Shown: positions 22,601 through 34,559, numbered from the stretch's first letter. The stretch: DNA of 64,000 nucleotides from Gordionus sp. m RMFG-2023 (GCF_954871325.1 NC_088775.1:84731561-84795560), one strand, 5' to 3'. Program-made: numbers and translations. The notes: generated from the letters alone by a model not told the origin.

Positions 22601-25600
22601 TTTGTCCAAAGTTGGCAGAAAGGTTTAGACATTTATTGTCAGAATTTCGAGGCTTAGGTAATAGTGTTTTGGCTAAAATCTTGATAGTCATTTTTAAAAA
22701 TAAGCTAAATGTTCAGCCATTTGCACATATTTTAAACTGTAATTATTAACTTTTTGAGAATAATAAAAATAAAACTAAATACACATAACAATTTGTGAAC
22801 GTTTTTTTTTCTTAAATAGTATGGCATCAAAATGGCAAATAAAATAAATTTTTATCGCTATTGGATCGGTTATGTAGTAGCATCGAAAATATCTGAGATA
22901 ATTTTGTGGATCGACAAAGCCCTAATATTTAATAAGGGCATAGCTCTTATATAAAGGAAAAGTGTAAGGCAGAGGAGGGGAGGGTTGTTTTTGTGATAAA
23001 GGGGCATTAAAAAAGAAATTTTGTTCTATAGGGAACTAAATATAAAGCGAGTGACATTCACTTTAGAGGCAAAAAAAATATTGTACTAATTTCAACGAAC
23101 GGTAGGCAAAAGATGCAAATAAAGGTAAAGGTAATCAGTTAAACCGTTTCCCACTCTTTTTCTATCTTTTTATAATACTAAACAGTTGTCTGAATTAGAG
23201 ATCTTCAATATCAGCTCACTTCAAACCCAGGTCAGCAGCCCATTTAAAAACTCAAAATATTAATTATTCTCCATATTTTAAGGTTATTCAGTAAATTTTA
23301 ATATTCAAGCAATAACTGTAAAAAAATCTTTCGAAATTCAACCATTTTTTTTTATTTAAAAAAAAACTTTTCAATTTTGTGATCAGAGATTTTTTTGTTC
23401 ATAATTTTGGGCAAAAAAAATCTTCAAATCTTCAAAGTATGAAGATTTTTTTCTTCCAAACTCTGAATGTTTTGCCTATTTTTAAGAAAAATAGTAAATA
23501 TTTCTCACTTCCTTATTTTTTTAAAAGGGAATATTAGGAAGGAAATAATAACATCAATATTGTTCAGTCGGATAAGTATATATTTTATTGATTCAGGACT
23601 TTTCTACACTATCATCTATTTCAAAATTTATAGATATTTAAATAAAACCCCAAAAAAAGTGTTCTAGATGCTTGTCTGAAATGCCCAAAAATTAGGACTA
23701 TCTAGGAATAAGCCTTGGGTTTAACAAAGATATCCATTTATATGAGCCATAATTGTAAGCAGCTGTAAATTATAGCATATTTAATATATGAACTCTTTTT
23801 TACGGTTCAAATAAGCAGCATCCGATCCTAAGCATGGCACATAGTATTGAGCAATGTTATCGAGCGTTTCTTCTTCACGCTTGAGCCTGAGTACCACAGA
23901 AGGTTCTGGGACGAGTTCAGATGCGAAACTCATGACCTCGTTCTCCTCGTAAGTGGCCGAAAAGAGAAGGAACTGGCAGTTCTGCTTATCGAGGTACCTG
24001 GTAATAAAATAGTTCCCTTTATAGAGGTGGGGATCCATCCATCCGACCCAATATTCGCTCAAAATTGATCCAGTAACCAATACAAAGTTTTGTAATCAGT
24101 TTTGGGTGATCATCGGAAAATATGGGATTGGTGGAAAAATTTAATAATTTGTGGATCGGCACAGCCCTAGTACTCTTACATTTATTTATCTTTAAAAAAA
24201 TAATTATGAAATAAATTTCCTTAAACTTAATTATGAAATAAAATCGAGGAGCCGGGAACAATGCCAATTTTTTTTAAAGACCACGTGGGTCCCACAAATC
24301 ATAAATTACAAACTTGTGAATTCTAACGCTGGCCGCCCTATGGCCTTGCTGGTCTATCATAACATCGGCCTCGTCAAGAACGAAGATGCTTATAGCCTTA
24401 GCATCTATCATACCGAATCTAATATAAAAAGAATATAATTTGTTGTAATCAATAAGTGTAAATAAAAATGATGTTCATGGGGGGGGGGGGGGTGTATTTT
24501 GAGAAGGTCTAAATAAATAAACAAAAATTGTCATTTTATAAAAGTAGGCGAATGTTTTTAATTGAAAAAAAACCTGATCCAATCCACTACAGATCCAGGA
24601 GTGCCGACAACAACGTGGGCCTGTACCAATTTTCCCCGAGGGTAAACAATTTCGTAATCGTCCAAATTTTCGGTGTAACCGGGCACATCGTGTTTGTTGA
24701 AATTAGAATTTAGTCCATCACCGCCAGCCGTATTACTCATATCAAAGGGATTACTAGTATTACTATATCCAAGTTCGGCTCGCTTTTTCTTAACAGCGTA
24801 AGCCACCTTAAGTCCCGGCATATAGCGACCTATTTGCTTAACCGCCTCGCCTATCTGAAGGGCCAATTCGTAAGTTGGGGCTAGTATGAGGGCTTGGGCG
24901 GATATATTGGAAGGCGGATTTGAAGTATTTAGGTTAAGTTTACTCAAAACTCCTAAGGAGTAGGCGGCAGTTTTGCCAGTTCCACTTTGGCTCTGAGCTA
25001 TGAGGTTAACCTTGTATTAGTATTTTTATATATTTTGATTACTGATATTTAACATTTATCCAGTCTAATAATTTCAAAAAAAGGAAGATCAAAAACTTTT
25101 ATAAGCTGTTTAATCCAATAAACGATATGTACTCAAAAGGCACTAAAGCGACAAAACTTTTGATAGGGGTTTAGGGATGCATGATAGTTGCGGAGATCAA
25201 TGGTCCAGTCCGGAAAAGGATCGGACTGGCATTTAAAAACAGCATTTGATTCATTTTTTGATTACATATGATAGTTGGAACCAACTCCTAAATGCCGATT
25301 CCAGATATTTTCCCCTTATTATTTAGACCAACCTTTTTAACTTTATTATGTTTTTTGGGGGTTGTTAGGTTTCATTTTGTAAGTAAAACCTTAAGACGTA
25401 TTCAGAGATCTGCAAATCACGGCCTGCCCCGTACCCGGCCGAAAGGGCTGATATTTTAAAAAATTATTTCTGTTCGGGCTGAGTCTGGCCTAATAGTTTT
25501 TACAAAAAAATTTGGGTCGGGCTTATTTTTAATATGATAATCACTACAGTTTGTCAAATAAATTGATATATTTTAAAATTCTTACAAGAAACAAGGAGCT

Positions 25601-28600
25601 AAAAATATTTTTCATACAATCAAAAAAAAAATTACATTTTTCTATATTTAAATAAATTAGGGCTGGGACGACAAATAATTCTTATTTTTTATTTCGGATC
25701 GGGCTTTTCGGGACAAATTTTTTTTTTAAATTTCGGCTGGGCTTGAAAATTAGGTCCTATGTGGAATCACTAAGTTTCCTTTATATTATTTAATTAAATT
25801 CTCATTCAATTCTAATGATATGATATTATTTCTTTTCTCGTATATTTATTATTAGTTCCTTTTTGAATGCCTAATATTTTTCTTTCAAAAATGATAACCC
25901 ACGATATATTTAATGATAAAGAAAGCGTTGTTAATTCTAACCTTATGTCTTTTATTCTTATTATTTTGCCGGAATTAAGTGTTGAAACGGCTCGATTCAT
26001 TTTTTATTAAAATTAATAATTTTATGCAAGCCTCGAGATTACGTTACTAGATGACAATATGAGCAAAATCTACAGGCTTACGAAATATTTTTTGGCTAAA
26101 ATATTGGGTTAGCCGTTTTACAACGTTAGCCGAAATTAAGCGTATTATAAAGAAAATAAGGTTATGACTACCAAGAGCTTCATGGTGAGAATTCAAATGG
26201 CAAATGTGTTTTATATTTAAATCAAAAAAAATTATCTTTTTCTTTTCATTATGTTTCATTTATAAAAATAACAAACTTGGTATCAGTACTAGTGTTGTTA
26301 AACGGCTCGAGTTGATTTAGAACCGGCTAACTCAATATTTTAGCCGGAAAAATATTGCCTTAAACCATGAGATTTTGCAAATGTCCAGATTAGGCCATCT
26401 ATCAGCAAAATCCTCCGGACTAATATTTTTGTGGATAATATATCGAATTAGCCGTCTTTAAAAATCGGGTCAAATAAAGCCGTTTAATAACACTAATAGG
26501 CCATCATTTGGTGCTAACGGGAACATTAATAGCTCATATAGAAGATTATTCTTTATAAAAAAATAGTATATATTTTAATTTAATTTTTTTTTAAAAAAAT
26601 TCTTTTTTATGGCTGTGTTCTAAATATATTTTAAAAAAAAACCCCAAAATTTATAAATTATCGTAGGTTAATAAAATTAAGTAACATTACCAAAATCTTC
26701 CATTATAATTTTTTTAAAGTTTTGTAAATTAAAATATTATATAATAATATTTTAAATTACGACTGAACGTAAATACTACATTACATGCGACAGCAAATTT
26801 GAAAAATATAAATTAATATTACATGCTTTTTTTTATTCGTAAAAATTCAACAAGTTTATAAATTTCAAATTAAAATTAATTAAATTTTATTAATTTCTAT
26901 AATTTTTAAAAAATCAAATTTTTGTAAATTCTAAAAAAATGATTTAGACCAACATTTAATATTTATTGAAAATAGTTTATGTTTTTTATCATTAAAATTA
27001 ACTTATTTATTTAATTATATTTTTTATATTTAGGATACAGCCTATAGTATCTAAGTATTTTCTTCATTTATTCTAATTAATATCATTTAAATAAATTCAT
27101 ATACTATTACTACTTTTATCGTAACAAATAATACTTAGGAAATCTAGAGAAATAAAAAGGTGAGCATCGAACCCCCCTCAGTATTGGCCAATAAAAAGTA
27201 GTAATGATCGGTGCCCCTAAATTTTTAAAAAAGAGACACACAACCCGAAAAATAGAATTTTTATGCTATATATGACGCGGCGCACAAACCTTGGGGTCGG
27301 AAAGGATCAAGGGCAGCGCCATCTCCTGAATCTTTGAAGGTTTCGAAAAATTCATGGCGTATACGCCACGCAGGAGTTCTGGAGATAGGTCAAGAGCTTC
27401 GAAACTGTACACCGAGTGGAGAGGGTGATGAACGTCGGCCCTGAGAACTTCGACACTATGAAAAGCATATATAGTAATTAGTGTATAAATCTAAGTTAAA
27501 AAGGGTTCTAGTTCCTATACATTTTAACACTGTTCCGAGGGTGGTATCGATTCCTAGATTTATGCCGGTTCCCAAATTCTTATTATAATACTTATTAGAG
27601 GTCTACAATGCCTCTTAACAAAAAAATGGAAATGGCTCAGAACAAGTATCGATTTGGCCGGGCTGGGCTTGAAATTTCGCCATTTGCAGATCTCTAATAC
27701 TTACATTATAATGGGGATGTGCTGATCATTCAATATCGGATCCGATAGGGGTAGAACCGAATTTTTATTCTTTTTGGTTATTTTATGATGTATTGTATAT
27801 ATAATTATATTATTTTTTATTTTATACATAATAATATAATAAAATAAAAGGAAATCAAAATTAAAAAATCGAATTATTTTAAAAAGATTATGTAGCTAAA
27901 AATTTGTTATTATTTTTTGTTACATTATATCTGAAAAGAAAAATGGGTTGATCAAACGAGTCACGATCAGCTTGTGCAGTTAAACGAGATTTCGCCGCTT
28001 TTTGAAAAAGACTAACTCAAGATTCTAGCCGAAATAAAATTACCTATGTTCTGAGATTTCGCTCACAGATGACAGAAAGGTTTGGATATCTATTGGCGAA
28101 ATTTCGAGACTTTAGGCCATATTATTCCGGCTTTCAACCGCTTTTTAAAATCGGCTAAACAGAGCCTTATAGCAACACTCATTCAGCTATAAACTTTGCC
28201 CATATATTAAATGAGATGATCAACTTGGAGGCACTTATTCGTGAAAATTAGTCAGTTATTTTATTATAAAATATAGTGCCGTAAAGTAACGCCAAAAGTA
28301 ACGTCGTTACCTTTCCCTTCTTTTAAAGGTAACGTATAACGGTAAAGCGTTTATTTTTTTTTGAGTAACGATAACGCAAAACGTTACTTTAAATTAAAAA
28401 ATATGGAAAAGACATATTTTATTGTATTATAAAATTATTATAATTTAAGCCGAGTTTTTAAGTCACATTAACCACCAAATTCCTTCATTTTTATTTTAAA
28501 TTTTCAGTCAAGATTGTTAATCTAATTAATATTGAATCAATCAAGATATGTTGATTTATATTCTTATTCTCTAATATTATAATCTATTTTATAAAGAATA

Positions 28601-31581
28601 TTATGTCAATTGTATATAATCCTTCAGATGAAGTTGATTTAACCTGAAATGGCTCCGATATAAAACATTTTTAACACAATAAAAAAAATTAAGGGTACAA
28701 GGTCTACATAAGATTGTTTTCTAACTCAAATATTTCTTAATTATGAAATAACATGGAGAGTCTCGAAACTGTGAAGCCATTTTTAAGGTAAAAATGGAAA
28801 AATATCTGATTAAACCGGTTATAACAAGATGGAACTCTTTTTATAACTCTGTGAAATTAATTAACTTATTAAGGAGAATGACCAAATTGACGAATCTTGT
28901 GATAAATCCGAATTGCAGAGATTTTTAGATAATGAGAAGTCGTTCATATACATATTGTATGATTAGTGTTAATTAAAAAATATATGTATATATAATTTTA
29001 TATGTTATGGAACCTGTTGCTACGACATTTTCGATTTTAAAACATTTAGGATATCTCCACGATAACTTTTATAACATTAAAACTTTAAAAAATTGCTTTA
29101 AATAATTTCAAGTTTTGTAAGCCAGTTATTAATGCAATCCTGCAAGACATAGATAAAAGGTATATAGTTGATATTATTTACAATTTATATTTTGATTATA
29201 TTTATTTTCAATAGATTCGAACATATCTATAAAGATGAAAATATACTATCAGCAATAATTCACCCGCTACTTAAATTAGATTAGCTCAAAATTATAGGCC
29301 AACAAAGGTAGAAGGCTTGGACCTATTTCCAGTTTGGGAAAATATTTTGACAAAGAAAAGGAAGACTGATTCCTTTAGTAAACAACACACATACCAGATT
29401 ATTTTCTGACAAAAAAAAATGAGGATCTGAATGAAGACTTTTTTTTATCAATGATCTATTAAGTTTTTCAAAATAAGGATTATCATTTTTATAAATTCCT
29501 CCAATTTTTATTATTAAATATAACTCTCCTCTACGTTAATTGAACGTGTATTTAGCACGGCGAAAGATGTGTTGAGTACTCTCTTGTTTATCTGATCAAA
29601 ATCTTGAAAATCAATTGTTGTTAAAAATAAATAAAATTTATTATTGTATAATTTTATTTATATTATATATATGGGAAAAAATTATTATAAAAAGATCTCA
29701 TCTTATAATATATTATTTTTGCATAATTTTATTAAAAACATATATAGGAAATTTTGGTCTAAATAAGAGGTAACGCGCGTTCCTTTTTTCACAAGGTACG
29801 GTAACGCGTTCCTTTCTTCACAAGGTACAGTAACGCGTTTCCTTTTTGATATAATTAGTAACGAGTTTTTTTTTGAATTAACGTCTATAGCACTAGAAAA
29901 TATTGATTCTATTACGACATTGGTACAAAAATAAAATAAAAATCAACATAAATATCAGATCGGTTTTATAGTAATATGGGATCAGAGAAAATTTGTGGTT
30001 ATTTTTTATATTTATTGGCATAACCTAAAATGAACGTTTACATATTTTGTTATTCATAATCTTGTCGAGGAACTTTATTGTTTTTTAAATTTAGTTACTT
30101 AAACTCTTATAGTGTGAATAAATGAATGTAAACATTTTAATACATCTTTTTTAAATGGAATTAAGCCCGTAATATAAATATAATTGAAAGTGGGAGAAAA
30201 TAAAACTTTTTGTTAGGGTTTTGCAGTTGGTTCCTTAACAGCTTAGTCAGGAAGGAGTTGTCGGCCTTGAATTTTGCCGGGTCGGAATCCTCGTCCCTCT
30301 CACCGAAAGCGGATTGACTCGAGTTTCCAAATGATGGCACCCGCCTTCTCGCTTCTGCTGGGTTGTTATTGCCATCATCCATTTTATTTAAAAATGTATT
30401 ATACATGTTGTCTCTGGGAAGGCCAGAATTACTGTTATTCAGATTAAAGCCAGATTCAGGCTTAAGATTGGGATTAATGCGGGCGGAAGTGAAAGCGGCC
30501 GACTGTCTAGCGCCATTTATGAAAGCGTTAGTCTCTAACTCCTGGCGATTCCAATCGCCGCTATTGCGTTGATTCGGAATGAAACTATTCACTGGTTGTT
30601 GTTGGTTAAATTGAAAATTATGCTGTTGCTGCTCCTGATTAGAGCCAATCGCTGGTTGTTGATTGAATCGAAAATTTTGCTGTTGCAGTTCTGGGTGAGA
30701 ATTTGTCGATTGGGGATTGAATTGCGAATTAAGTTGCTGTTGCAACTCCGGATGAGAATTCGTTTGGGGAATAAATCGCGACTTTTGCAGCTGCTGCATT
30801 TCAGGGTTAGAATTAATTGCTTGATTGTTGTATAGCGTATTATGTTGTTGCAACTCAGGGTACTGGAGAGGGGAGAGTAAAGGTACGCCATTAGAGTCAA
30901 AATTGCCCACAGCCTATATTTTAACATTAATAATCAAGAGAAAAGGATTTAAAATTAAAATAATAATATTGTTATTTTTGGCTAGTTTGTTATAATGTAT
31001 TTGTAAGTTAGAGAAAATCAATTTTGTATACAATCCTCTCATTGAAACTCGACACATAATATATCCCAAACAATTATTTTAAGGAAAATTTTTAAAAAAA
31101 TATCTCATCATTCTCTTGTGCCGGGACCAAATGTACTAACTATCTCTTGTAATTGATCGTAAAGATTATAAAGATTATCTTTTATTGTATGAATAATATA
31201 TTTTATACATATAGATATAGATACATTATATATGCATATGTTATTCATACAATAAAAGATAATCTTTACGATCAATTACAAGAGATAGTTAGTGACCTTA
31301 ATTCCTAAATAGGTCTGGTATTTATCCAAAAGAATTTTTATACACAAATTTAGCAATCAGAATTTGAGAAAATTTTATGGAAAATTTATCAATATAAAGA
31401 CAAATTATTGAAAAACCTGTTTAAGCCCGCCAGAACCTCGTATGGGTCTCATTAGTGGGGGAGGCGATTGAGAAGGGAAGTTTTGAGAATTCTCGCTGGA
31501 AAAACGTCTCCGCTCATCTATTAAATTTCTTAGGTTTTCGGTGTAATACTGAGAGGAAGTAGGTAAATTAGTATGACTCAT
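19674..31581 (-). CDS. DDX19: DEAD-box RNA helicase Dbp5/DDX19, nine exons, complete
   Basis: ATP-dependent mRNA-export helicase that remodels mRNPs at the cytoplasmic face of the nuclear pore (family knowledge). Exons, high to low: 31581-31417, 30913-30207, 27455-27290, 25010-24574, 24418-24314, 23997-23804, 21670-21427, 21092-20875 and 19840-19674. All joins are GT-AG and in phase, totalling 2403 bases: 800 residues plus TGA. Motifs: SKPSKIQE (Q motif, about 327), QSGTGKT (354-360), PTYELALQ (391-398, with the Dbp5-type Tyr), GTPG (482-485), DEAD (507-510), SAT (540-542), ARGID (682-686), HRIGRTGR (743-750). Residues 267-290 match the SLLNKLIRSNL helix of DDX19. Oddities are a Q/N-rich extension at 56-265 with five tandem repeats, and inserts within the core at about 426-470 and 699-730. 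Vertebrate DDX19 is about 480 residues. The symbol is by family; DDX25 is a vertebrate paralogue. Confidence 0.95.
20505..20700. repeat. Foldback MITE family M1, copy a (Dbp5 last intron)
   Basis: Starts AAATGGCTCTATTTTTAAAG and ends TTTTTAAAAATCGAGCCATTT, its inverse. Inner sequences TATTTTAGCCAAAAAATATT and CCAAAATATTGGGTTAACC also mirror each other. The whole can fold into one long hairpin. Confidence 0.7.
20748..20812. repeat. Foldback MITE M1, short copy b
   Basis: Only the two ends remain: TGTTGTTTAAAACCCCCGAT and CGGGCTTTTTAACAACAC, facing each other around about 20 bases. It looks like an internally deleted M1. Confidence 0.6.
22110..22312. repeat. Foldback MITE M1, copy c (Dbp5 intron)
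   Basis: Carries the M1 landmarks AAAAACGGCTAACTCAATA, the central ATTTTT/CATCTAT…GCAAAATC segment and a degraded right arm. Confidence 0.6.
22525..22728. repeat. Foldback MITE M1, copy d (Dbp5 intron)
   Basis: Landmarks GACTAACTCAAGAT, GGCAGAAAGGTTTAGACAT, TTTCGAGGCTTAGG and GGCTAAAATCTTGATAG. More diverged than copies a and f. Confidence 0.6.
25406..25775. repeat. GGGC-rich non-autonomous repeat G1, copy 1
   Basis: Begins AGAGATCTGCAAATCACGGC, holds repeated TCGGGCT words, and ends near GGGCTTGAAAATTAGG. The interior stretch from TTTGTCAAATAAATTGATA to TATTTAAATAAATT matches a second copy at 35610-35880. Ends of the form AGAGATCTGCA with GGGCC are hAT-like by recall. It lies in the long Dbp5 intron 3. 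Confidence 0.6.
25985..26135. repeat. Foldback MITE M1, copy e, partial
   Basis: Contains GAAACGGCTCGATTCATTTTT, AAGCCTCGAGATT, GAGCAAAATCTACAGGCTTA and GGCTAAAATATTGGGTTAGC, followed by CCGTTTTACAACG. The left half is shortened. Confidence 0.6.
26289..26498. repeat. Foldback MITE M1, copy f, best preserved
   Basis: Left end AGTGTTGTTAAACGGCTCG, right end AAAGCCGTTTAATAACACT, inverted copies of each other. TA bases stand next to both ends, compatible with a TA target duplication as in Tc1/mariner-type elements. No coding capacity. It lies in Dbp5 intron 3. Confidence 0.75.
27600..27715. repeat. GGGC-rich repeat G1 fragment
   Basis: Ends in GGGCTGGGCTTGAAATT, then TTTGCAGATCTCTAATAC, which is the inverted terminal word of G1. 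It sits just upstream of Dbp5 exon 3. Confidence 0.45.
27955..28190. repeat. Foldback MITE M1, copy g
   Basis: Landmarks AAAAAGACTAACTCAAGAT, GATGACAGAAAGGTTTGGAT, TTGGCGAAATTTCGAG and AACCGCTTTTTAAAATCGGC, ending TATAGCAACACT. Confidence 0.65.
28275..29895 (+). mobile_element. hAT-like DNA transposon remnant (A) in Dbp5 intron 2
   Basis: Left end AGTGCCGTAAAGTAACG and right end CGTCTATAGCACT are imperfect inverted repeats, and AAAATAT flanks both sides, suggesting an 8-base duplication. ACGCGTT/AACG words are clustered inside each end. Between them, on the plus strand, are hAT transposase signatures in different frames: [14 protein letters not shown] (about 28820-28860), [27 protein letters not shown] and IHPLLKL. 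Frameshifts and stops show that the gene is dead. It lies antisense within the intron. Confidence 0.7.
30415..30697 (-). repeat. Part of the Q/N-rich repeat-coding exon of Dbp5
   Basis: Together with the rest of exon 2, this encodes five tandem units of 18-19 residues (protein residues 73-165), each beginning (Y/H/N)PE(L/M)QQ or NQEQQQ and ending NS or GS. At the DNA level the CAA/CAG runs appear on the plus strand as GTTGTTG and CTGTTGCTG. Two frames are open across the repeat, which is why a spurious second open frame appears here. Confidence 0.6.
31135..31293. repeat. Near-perfect 159-bp palindrome (foldback MITE) in Dbp5 intron 1
   Basis: The left arm starts ACTAACTATCTCTTGTAATT and the right arm ends with its exact inverse, AATTACAAGAGATAGTTAGT. 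Arms are about 57 bases around a loop of about 35 AT-rich bases. The only clear difference is an extra ten bases (a repeated AAAGATTAT) in the left arm. Such low arm divergence indicates a young or homogenised element. Confidence 0.85.
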
Positions 31582-33380
31582 TTAATTCGTCACCTATGTT
31601 ATATGTTTTTTTTAATTCAATTATTTTAATAAAATGAATAAACATAATACATAGTATTATATAACGACAAATGGGTTAGTTTTTTCAACCATTTATTTAG
31701 ACGCGCATTTTTTTTTGAACGCGTATATTTTAAAATTCCGTCTCGTGATAACAGAATTTTTTTAAAATCCCAAACTCAAAAGACAGTTAAACCTGTTTAA
31801 TTTGAGCGCTGAATTATCAAAAGCCCAAATATGACAAGTTTTACTACTGTAAATTTATTTTATTCCCTATTTTTTCTTTAACGTATTTTTCCATTTTTTA
31901 TTTTTTTTAAATTGTGATATCCGGATGACGCGCCGACTCTGCAGAACTTTAATTAATGGTATATTATATTTTTTATTAATTAATGGGAGATAAAAATGGC
32001 CGCCCCAATTCATGCTTCCATTATGCATATCTTCGGAATTAGTTTATTTGTTTACTTTTATTTGCTAAAAAATTCAAAACTTTTACATCTTTTTATAAAC
32101 CATCATATTCGCAACTCGCATTTTTATTTTTTGGACACGCCTAGATAAAATATAGACTTCCAGGGGCTAATGCTAATAATGCGTTTAAATGTTATAAGAC
32201 GCAGCTGTTGACTATAGGGTTAAATATCTGAAATGAGAAAGAGCTACCAGCTATTTCAACCCGATTTCGAGCCCCAACCTTTTGGACAATGTTAAGGAAG
32301 GTTAAAAGTTTAGAGATATGGGGGTATATATTTATAAAATTTGAACGCTGTCTAGTATAAATTTATAATAAGGTGACCCGAACGCAATATATCATTTGCC
32401 GACTGGCCTAAAAAATAAGTACACGATCCAATTGAATTAGTGGCAATAATAACCCTAAAAAAAATATTGATATAAACATGACTAATAATAAAGGTGACGA
32501 TTGTATGAGGAAATAATAAAATGATAAATTTGATACGAAAACCGGAAATGGTTCCAACAAAAGTTACTTTTATAAGAATATTTAAAAGTTTCTCTTCTGA
32601 TTTTGTTTTTTAGAATTATAAATAAATCTCTGAAAATAATAAATAGAGCTTTATAAGCGTATTCTCGTCACTAAAGGTTGACAAAGTCGGGCACGCGGGT
32701 AGAGAAAAAAGATCTGACTGGGCCGGAATCCACTCGTCACCTTATGTCAAAATTATCTGCAAATAAAAAAAAATCATTGGGCAAGGCCGACATTTTGCTA
32801 AGGCAAACAAAATATAATATTGATTGAATTTTATAATTTTTTAATTCTTTTTATATTAATAAAAAAAATTGTTTTGATAGAATAAAACACCGGCCGACGA
32901 TAAATCAAAAAATATTTATTTTTTTTTGTAGCAAAGAAAAATTTTGAAGGGATTATTCGCTATGAATAAAGATTAATAAAATCTGATAAAAAAAAAGGTT
33001 TCCATAATTCAGCAAATGGATCGTAATGACCGACAAAGCAAATTTGATCATTTAGGAAATATCATTCTCAAACAGCTGTAAATACAATCTATTTTTTAGT
33101 CCTATTATGTTTTATTTGCCAAATTTACTTTGAGTCTAATATTCAACGTGACCCTGTGCCCATATAAATAAATTAAAAAGAATTATGTAAAATTTTTAAT
33201 GCCCCCCACCCATTTTTGTCAAGAATTTAATTTTAAAATGACACGTGACTGCTTTTGTTAAATGTTATAAAATCATACTTACCTTGGGTTAGTTAATTAA
33301 GGCACTGGATCTCAAAAATATGGTAAATTCTTTATTGTTATATAAGTTTAATTTAAATCCAGATAAACTATTCAATTCAT
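31582..33380. other. Upstream flank of the Dbp5 gene, AT-rich
   Basis: The Dbp5 promoter must lie here (transcription runs leftwards), but no TATA or initiator could be singled out. There is a GC-richer patch with GTCGGGCACGCGGG at about 32690. No coding sequence was recognised. Confidence 0.4.
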
Positions 33381-33394
33381 ATTCGTTTTTAAAA

Positions 33395-33612
33395 ATAGGC
33401 CCCAAGTTGTGAACCCAAATCCGGGTTCAGAAATTGGTCATTTTGAGACCACAGATTAAACAGAATCGATTTATGAACAATCCATCGAACCCGGGGTAAA
33501 ATGAACCCGGATAGGGATCGGACCTTTTTTAGAAAAGCGGTTTCGATTAAGTTCCTGTTATCGAATTTCCGCTAAATAGTTTTAAAACCCGGGTTCGGGT
33601 TTACATTCCTTT
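33395..33612. repeat. GAACCC/GGGTTC-rich dispersed repeat, copy 3
   Basis: GTGAACCCAAATCCGGGTTC on the left, AAAACCCGGGTTCGGGTTT on the right, with TCGAACCCGGGG and GAACCCGGATAG between. Same family as 16715-17392. Confidence 0.5.
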
Positions 33613-33839
33613 CTTATACATGAACAATCCAACAAAATATGAAAGTTGAGTTAAAAAATATTCAATCAATAACAAATGGCAGGTAACAATTATATTTTAC
33701 ACCAACAAATCTTCACTATCCTGTTAAAAATGTAAGTAATAAATAGCCGCTGTAATATCTATTCCTTCCTATATTAGCTAATGGATATATAAGAGATACC
33801 GTCATCTATAATAAAACAGTTATCTGTAATGTATGATAT

Positions 33840-34035
33840 TAGATCTTTTGGGTCGATTTTTAAAAAAGGGCCCGATTGAGATTTTAGCCAAAATAATATT
33901 ATGTAAGCCTAAAAATTTTGCTCATAGATGGCAGAAAGGTCTATTTGCCAAATCTCGAGGCTTAATATTATCCATGGCTATAATCTTAATACGGCAGTTT
34001 TTTAAATTAGACCCCCGAATCAGGGTAACACTAGA
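33840..34035. repeat. Foldback MITE M1, copy h
   Basis: GGGTCGATTTTTAAAAAAGG on the left and TTTTTTAAATTAGACCC on the right, with CTCATAGATGGCAGAAAGGT and AAATCTCGAGGCTTA in the middle. The ends are the GGGTCGATTTT variant also seen in copy b. Confidence 0.65.
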
Positions 34036-34169
34036 TGTATATATTTCGTGAAAATACATTAAACATGCTCCTTTTTGTAGAATTCTTAATAAATATAAAT
34101 TATTTTTAAAATTATAAAAAAAATGCATATAAAAAAACACTAATGGCCGAATATTTATTATGCAGTGTG

Positions 34170-34372
34170 GTAGTGTTGTTAAACAGCCCAATTTTTAAAA
34201 ACAACCCTATTAAGATTTTAGCTAAAATAATGTGAGCTTGGAGATTTTGCTCGTAAATGGCAAAATCTATTTGCAAAATCTCGAGGTTTACACGATATTA
34301 TTATGGCTAAAATTGTATTCTGGTCGTTTTTAAAAATCGACCCAAATCGGACAGTTTAACAAAACTAGTGTA
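34170..34372. repeat. Foldback MITE M1, copy i
   Basis: Begins TAGTGTTGTTAAACAGCCC and ends CAGTTTAACAAAACTAGTG. The central GAGATTTTGC…GCAAAATCTCGAGG palindrome is intact. Confidence 0.7.
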
Positions 34373-34559
34373 GTGTGATAAAGGGGAAAAAACCGTTGGG
34401 GGGGGGGGGGAATAAATAAAAAAAATTTTAAATTTTTTATTAAATACATATTTTATTAGTTTTCACTTTCATTTAAATAAAATTTTAAAAAACAATATGG
34501 TTTAACAAAACAAAATAATAGTCAATCAAGTATTCATGAACATTCTTTCAATGAAATAT

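Noticed and set aside
23847-24068. Plus-strand frame opposite Dbp5 exon 6
   Set aside because: A shadow of the helicase exon; no independent motif.
30363-30927. Other long open frames (plus strand and a second minus frame) across the Q/N-rich exon
   Set aside because: They are shadows of the CAA/CAG repeat. Only the minus frame that joins exons 1 and 3 in phase fits the helicase.
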